From NCBI RefSeq assembly GCF_000262245.1, contig NZ_AJSX01000004.1, positions 1 to 64,000 on the forward strand: DNA of 64,000 nucleotides, given 5' to 3'. The position numbers and the translations under genes were made by a program. A model generated the notes under the pieces. The model was not told the DNA's origin, did not search any database, and was given only the letters and a program-made list of their open reading frames with translations. Source of the stretch: Pasteurella bettyae CCUG 2042 (lineage in GTDB: Bacteria; Pseudomonadota; Gammaproteobacteria; Enterobacterales; Pasteurellaceae). Positions 62,532-64,000 of the stretch are shown in pieces. Numbering within the stretch: the first letter of the stretch is position 1; every line of letters starts with the position of its first letter.

Positions 62532-62573
62532 GAATTTTCTCAAATAATCTAAAATTAAAATTTTGGGGATTAT

Positions 62574-62600
62574 ACCGCACTTTGTTATAAAAGTGCGGTT
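62574..62600. terminator. Compact inverted uptake-signal pair
   Basis: ACCGCACTT (62574-62582) and AAGTGCGGT (62591-62599) eight bases apart, upstream of srmB and downstream of the next gene. Confidence 0.6.
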
Positions 62601-62631
62601 AGATTAGAGAAAATTGTTTCTATAGAAAAAT

Positions 62632-62658
62632 AAACGCACACATCAAGCGTGCGTTTTT
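62632..62658 (-). terminator. Terminator of the AspT/YidE-type gene
   Basis: AAACGCAC-N9-GTGCGTTT with a T-rich tail on the minus strand (ATTTTTC). Confidence 0.75.
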
Positions 62659-62662
62659 AGGC

Positions 62663-64000
62663 TTAAGCTACCCACAATAAGATAGCAAGCAATTGAGGAG
62701 AAATAATTCTTAAAAACATAACGAGAGGATAAACGGTAGCGTAGGATAATGCGGCTGCCCCATTTTCTTCTTTAATTGAGTTAGCAAAAGCTAATGCTGG
62801 AGGATCAGTCATTGACCCTGCAAGCAAACCACAAATACTAAGATAATTCATTTTATTATAGAAATGAGCAATACAAGCGACTGTCATTAAGGGAATAAAA
62901 GTAATGAATACACCATAGCCCATCCATTCAAATCCTTCACCATCTATTAGCGTATGTAGAAAATTACCACCAGATTTTAAACCAACGACAGAAAGGAAAA
63001 GAACAATGCCCATTTCACGTAAGGCCAAATTAGCACTAGGTGGCATAAACCAATAAAGCTTACCTATTGAACCAATTCTAGCAAGAATAAGTGCAACGAC
63101 TAATGGACCACCTGCCAAACCTAACTTTAATGCTACAGGAATACCTGGAAGGCTAAAAGGAATTGAACCTAATAAAACGCCTAAACCAATTCCAATAAAA
63201 ACAGGTAACATTTGTACTTGTTGTAATTTACCTTTGGCATTACCTAATACCTCAATGGCACGTTCAATATCATGCTCATCCCCTACGATATTTAACACAT
63301 CGCCGAATTGTAAAGCTGTCGCACCATTAGGCACTAATTCAACACCTGCACGGTTTAGGCGGGAGATAACGACATCATATTTTTGATCGAGGCTAAGTGA
63401 CATTAACCGTTTTCCTAGCACATTATCATTGGTAACAGCGACTCTTTCTGTGCGAATATGCCCTTGAATCGCAGCTTTTTCTAAAGCAATTTCTTCACCA
63501 ATGATAATTTTCATTTGTTGTAGATGTGCATTACTTCCAATAATATGAAGAACATCACCAACTTGTACGATAGAATCTGCTTTAGGAACAAAGATCTCTT
63601 CACCTCGTTTAATACGGCTACAAACAACTTGTTTACTATCAAAACCAGGTACTAAACGTAATTGAAGGTTATCTAAATTAGTGTTAGTAACTTTTACGTT
63701 AATTTTTTCTAATGAGGGTTTAGAACGCCCCGCTTCCAACTCAAAATGTTTGGCTTCAGCATCAATTTTAATTTTAAAGAATAGGCGTACTAACCACATC
63801 GTTAACAAAATACCACAAATACCAAATGGATAAGCAACAGCATATGCCATACCCATTGTTTCAGTAATATTAAGCATACCTAATTCAGAAAGAATTTGTT
63901 GCCCTGCCCCTAATGAAGGCGTATTGGTAACAGCGCCTGAATAAATACCTAAAATAATATCTAATGGCACGTCAAATAATTTATTAAGAACGACTACCGC
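62663..64000 (-). CDS. AspT/YidE family transporter (partial; 5' end beyond window)
   Basis: The open frame runs off the window edge: the first bases encode [29 protein letters not shown], which aligns with the middle of YidE, so about 120 N-terminal residues are missing. Present are two RCK_C/TrkA_C-type domains ([14 protein letters not shown] and [16 protein letters not shown] regions) and the second membrane half with [22 protein letters not shown] and [12 protein letters not shown]. Family members exchange small ions or amino acids; the substrate here is unknown. Confidence 0.9.
   Translation of the reverse strand, partial: AVVVLNKLFDVPLDIILGIYSGAVTNTPSLGAGQQILSELGMLNITETMGMAYAVAYPFGICGILLTMWLVRLFFKIKIDAEAKHFELEAGRSKPSLEKINVKVTNTNLDNLQLRLVPGFDSKQVVCSRIKRGEEIFVPKADSIVQVGDVLHIIGSNAHLQQMKIIIGEEIALEKAAIQGHIRTERVAVTNDNVLGKRLMSLSLDQKYDVVISRLNRAGVELVPNGATALQFGDVLNIVGDEHDIERAIEVLGNAKGKLQQVQMLPVFIGIGLGVLLGSIPFSLPGIPVALKLGLAGGPLVVALILARIGSIGKLYWFMPPSANLALREMGIVLFLSVVGLKSGGNFLHTLIDGEGFEWMGYGVFITFIPLMTVACIAHFYNKMNYLSICGLLAGSMTDPPALAFANSIKEENGAAALSYATVYPLVMFLRIISPQLLAILLWVA

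Overview
The window looks like chromosomal housekeeping DNA from a member of the Pasteurellaceae. It is AT-rich. Dozens of copies of the Haemophilus-type DNA uptake signal (core AAGTGCGGT or its complement) are scattered through it, many as inverted pairs just after genes. The gene content (Na+-NQR, KdkA, OpsX-type heptosyltransferase, LgtF-like glucosyltransferase, AcrRAB, RpmE/RpmB leaders) fits the Hin-USS branch (Haemophilus, Pasteurella, Aggregatibacter, Rodentibacter). I cannot name the species from the sequence alone. I see no prophage, insertion sequence, integron, CRISPR array or rRNA operon.

Layout. 0.1-5 kb: a GT32-like glycosyltransferase, brnQ, groES-groEL with a textbook sigma-32 promoter, and fxsA. 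5-11 kb: acrB-acrA-acrR efflux operon with a palindromic operator, then ftsN. 11-18 kb: priA, rpmE with a leader, two glycosyltransferases, an M48 lipoprotein protease and a GT9 heptosyltransferase-like gene. 18-20 kb: rpsP-rimM-trmD-rplS. 20-26.5 kb: rraA, menA, trmO, folA, a yjjP/yjjB transporter pair, proB and a methyltransferase. 26.6-32.4 kb: coaBC-dut-slmA-yheU-crp on the minus strand, then radC, rpmB-rpmG and mutM on the plus strand. 32.4-36 kb: LOS inner-core genes (opsX-like, kdkA, waaA) with coaD. 36-41 kb: a compact iron-uptake locus of a secreted siderophore-esterase-like protein, a TonB-dependent receptor and a divergent AraC-type regulator, with a Fur-box-like site. 41-48.5 kb: tpiA, an acetyltransferase-like gene, yggU, yggT, corA with a long leader, yggL, trmB, mutY-yggX-mltC. 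48.8-50.1 kb: tRNA-Phe, tRNA-Asn, a YajG-like lipoprotein and a bolA family gene. 50.5-57.7 kb: nqrABCDEF-apbE-nqrM, a complete sodium-pumping NADH dehydrogenase with its flavinylation and iron-maturation factors. 57.8-64 kb: mnmA, hflD, purB, srmB and the C-terminal part of an AspT/YidE-type transporter cut by the window edge.

Most of the window is conventional. I found no gene cluster that looks like a new defence or metabolic system. The most interesting signals are in RNA leaders. The long leader of corA has a consensus promoter, segments that can form an H-type pseudoknot or two exclusive hairpins, a weak T-tract terminator, and a 32-codon ORF overlapping the corA start. The rpmB leader has mutually exclusive pairings. 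The siderophore locus, a G7 tract inside a surface glycosyltransferase gene, and a long inverted repeat ahead of nqrA also deserve a look. All structural claims were made by eye and were not folded or compared.
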